The position numbers and the translations under genes are program-made. This document shows, piece by piece, positions 7,512 to 7,912 of a stretch of 7,912 bases of DNA. The notes beneath the pieces are model-generated. The model was not told the origin of the DNA. It saw nothing but the letters and a program-made list of their open reading frames with translations, and did not search any database. How positions within the stretch are numbered: the first letter of the stretch is position 1; every line of letters begins with the position of its first letter. The stretch is from JBNJEM01 sp051745935. GTDB lineage: Bacteria > Planctomycetota > Planctomycetia > Pirellulales > Pirellulaceae. The stretch spans positions 1-7,912 of the forward strand of contig JBNJEM010000366.1 in the NCBI GenBank assembly GCA_051745935.1, in the 5' to 3' direction.

Positions 7512-7538
7512 ATCAGCGTTGATTAGCGGCTATTAGCG
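7512..7538. repeat. Three 10-base-phased ATYAGCG units
   Basis: ATCAGCG (7512-7518), ATTAGCG (7522-7528) and ATTAGCG (7532-7538) start exactly 10 bases apart, and the last two extend to ATTAGCGG. The spacing is about one helical turn. They resemble the 'atctgcgtt' style of dispersed tandem motif known from many environmental genomes; equivalence is inference. They could equally be a protein-binding array. Confidence 0.5.
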
Positions 7539-7550
7539 GTTTCCTTGCTA

Positions 7551-7599
7551 ACGACCGTGAACGGGTACGTCCACGGTGCCTGGTGACATTCACGGTCGT
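7551..7599. repeat. 11-base inverted repeat
   Basis: ACGACCGTGAA (7551-7561) and TTCACGGTCGT (7589-7599) are perfect reverse complements around a 27-base centre that contains GGTGCCTGGTGACA. The centre resembles dispersed REP-like elements carrying 'ggtgcctg...caca'. No transposase sits beside it. Confidence 0.6.
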
Positions 7600-7616
7600 C
7601 AGGCTAGAAAGCCTGA
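7599..7616. repeat. 7-base hairpin TCAGGCT/AGCCTGA
   Basis: TCAGGCT (7599-7605) pairs with AGCCTGA (7610-7616) around a 4-base AGAA loop, directly abutting the 11-base inverted repeat. It looks like a copy of a dispersed 'caggctggaaagcctg' palindrome that I associate with planctomycete intergenic DNA. There is no T-run after it, so a terminator role for the hydrolase on the - strand is possible but weak. Confidence 0.5.
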
Positions 7617-7739
7617 AGTATCACCAACGGCCTAAACGCAGTCAACTTTTACAGGAATTGTGAGACAGCGACGTGCCGGATTTCGCATGGTTTTACAGGG
7701 GGTAAGTTTCAGTGATATGACGAACCAACAACATTCGCG

Positions 7740-7912
7740 TTATTGCCCCACAAGGTTTGGCAAAACATCCAGAAACGACTGCGCCGCCACATCATCGGTC
7801 CCGTAAAACTGACCAGGATCATCAAGTGAACTGAACTTCACCAGTACGAATTCCCGTTCTGGATCCACATAACATTTTTGATGATACGCCCCATGAGCAA
7901 AAATCACAGGAC
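7740..7912 (-). CDS. Serine hydrolase, beta-lactamase-like fold, C-terminal fragment (runs off the window)
   Basis: The last 56 residues and TAA of a protein that enters from beyond the right edge. The sequence FAHGAYHQKCYVDPER followed by EFVLVKFSS fits the end of the beta-lactamase/transpeptidase-like (Pfam Beta-lactamase) fold. There a small-residue-rich strand ending in Gly-Gln is followed by a 'Y-V-D-P-x-x-x-x-V-x-V-x-x-S' strand, as in 6-aminohexanoate-dimer hydrolase-like and other class C-related hydrolases. The catalytic SxxK and YxN motifs would lie outside the window, so activity and substrate cannot be judged. After the strand comes DDPGQFYGTDDVAAQSFLDV, a likely C-terminal helix. 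The frame is uninterrupted from the edge to the stop. Confidence 0.65.
   Translation of the reverse strand, partial: PVIFAHGAYHQKCYVDPEREFVLVKFSSLDDPGQFYGTDDVAAQSFLDVLPNLVGQ

Larger units (their letters stand above)
6855..7739. other. Long stretch without a recognisable gene
   Basis: Bases 6855-7150 are the upstream region of the C_GCAxxG_C_C gene. Its promoter presumably lies here, but I cannot place it. Bases 7153-7536 stay open on the + strand (127 residues), with an overlapping frame from ATG 7194. Neither has a ribosome binding site, a recognisable domain or protein-like composition, so I do not call a gene. The frame ends in YISALISGY, which is translated repeat. Bases 7512-7616 carry a repeat cluster listed separately. 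The 9-mer TTTTACAGG occurs at 7647-7655 and 7691-7699. Bases 7617-7739 lie downstream of the partial hydrolase and show no clear terminator. Confidence 0.5.

Noticed and set aside
7153..7536. 127-residue + strand frame as a hypothetical gene
   Set aside because: There is no ribosome binding site or domain, two overlapping frames are similarly open, and its end is translated repeat.
7512..7616. CRISPR array
   Set aside because: Repeats are only 7-8 bases at a 10-base period with no spacers, and no cas genes are present.

Overview
The window looks like a chromosomal stretch from a moderately GC-rich, Gram-negative-type bacterium, most probably a planctomycete. That placement is inference. It rests on a secreted parallel beta-helix protein of the DUF1565-like kind, a Tat-targeted C_GCAxxG_C_C protein, the C-terminus of a transposase family I associate with such genomes, and short dispersed palindromes of a type I associate with them. 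There are no rRNA, tRNA or ribosomal-protein genes to anchor the taxonomy.

Layout. Bases 1-619 hold two small hairpins, a doubtful short reading frame and a C-rich tract, with no convincing gene. Bases 620-1072 (+) encode the well-preserved C-terminal end of a transposase-like protein whose N-terminal part is gone. Converging on it, 1141-4216 (-) is a tripartite efflux locus: a periplasmic adaptor (MFP/HlyD family) lipoprotein followed by an RND-family inner-membrane pump. The locus carries a deletion near 3415-3425. The adaptor stops being recognisable at about residue 266, and the pump starts abruptly at a position equivalent to about AcrB residue 280, in a different reading frame. Both proteins are truncated although neither remaining frame has internal stops.

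Diverging from the adaptor after a 425-base gap, 4642-5910 (+) encodes a secreted right-handed beta-helix protein with a strong ribosome binding site and an odd arginine-rich tail. Bases 6249-6854 (-) encode an exported C_GCAxxG_C_C protein with a Tat signal and all four family cysteines. It starts at GTG with a good Shine-Dalgarno sequence. Bases 6855-7739 hold no recognisable gene but end in a cluster of repeats: three 10-base-phased ATYAGCG units, an 11-base inverted repeat and a 7-base hairpin. At the right edge, 7740-7912 (-) is the C-terminus of a beta-lactamase-like serine hydrolase that continues beyond the window.

The genes do not form one pathway. The only functional unit, the efflux pair, appears broken. 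With the transposase remnant and dispersed repeats, the impression is an accessory region undergoing decay. I found no convincing new multi-gene system. The observations most worth following up are the adaptor/pump junction, the Tat-exported C_GCAxxG_C_C protein, and the palindromic repeat cluster.
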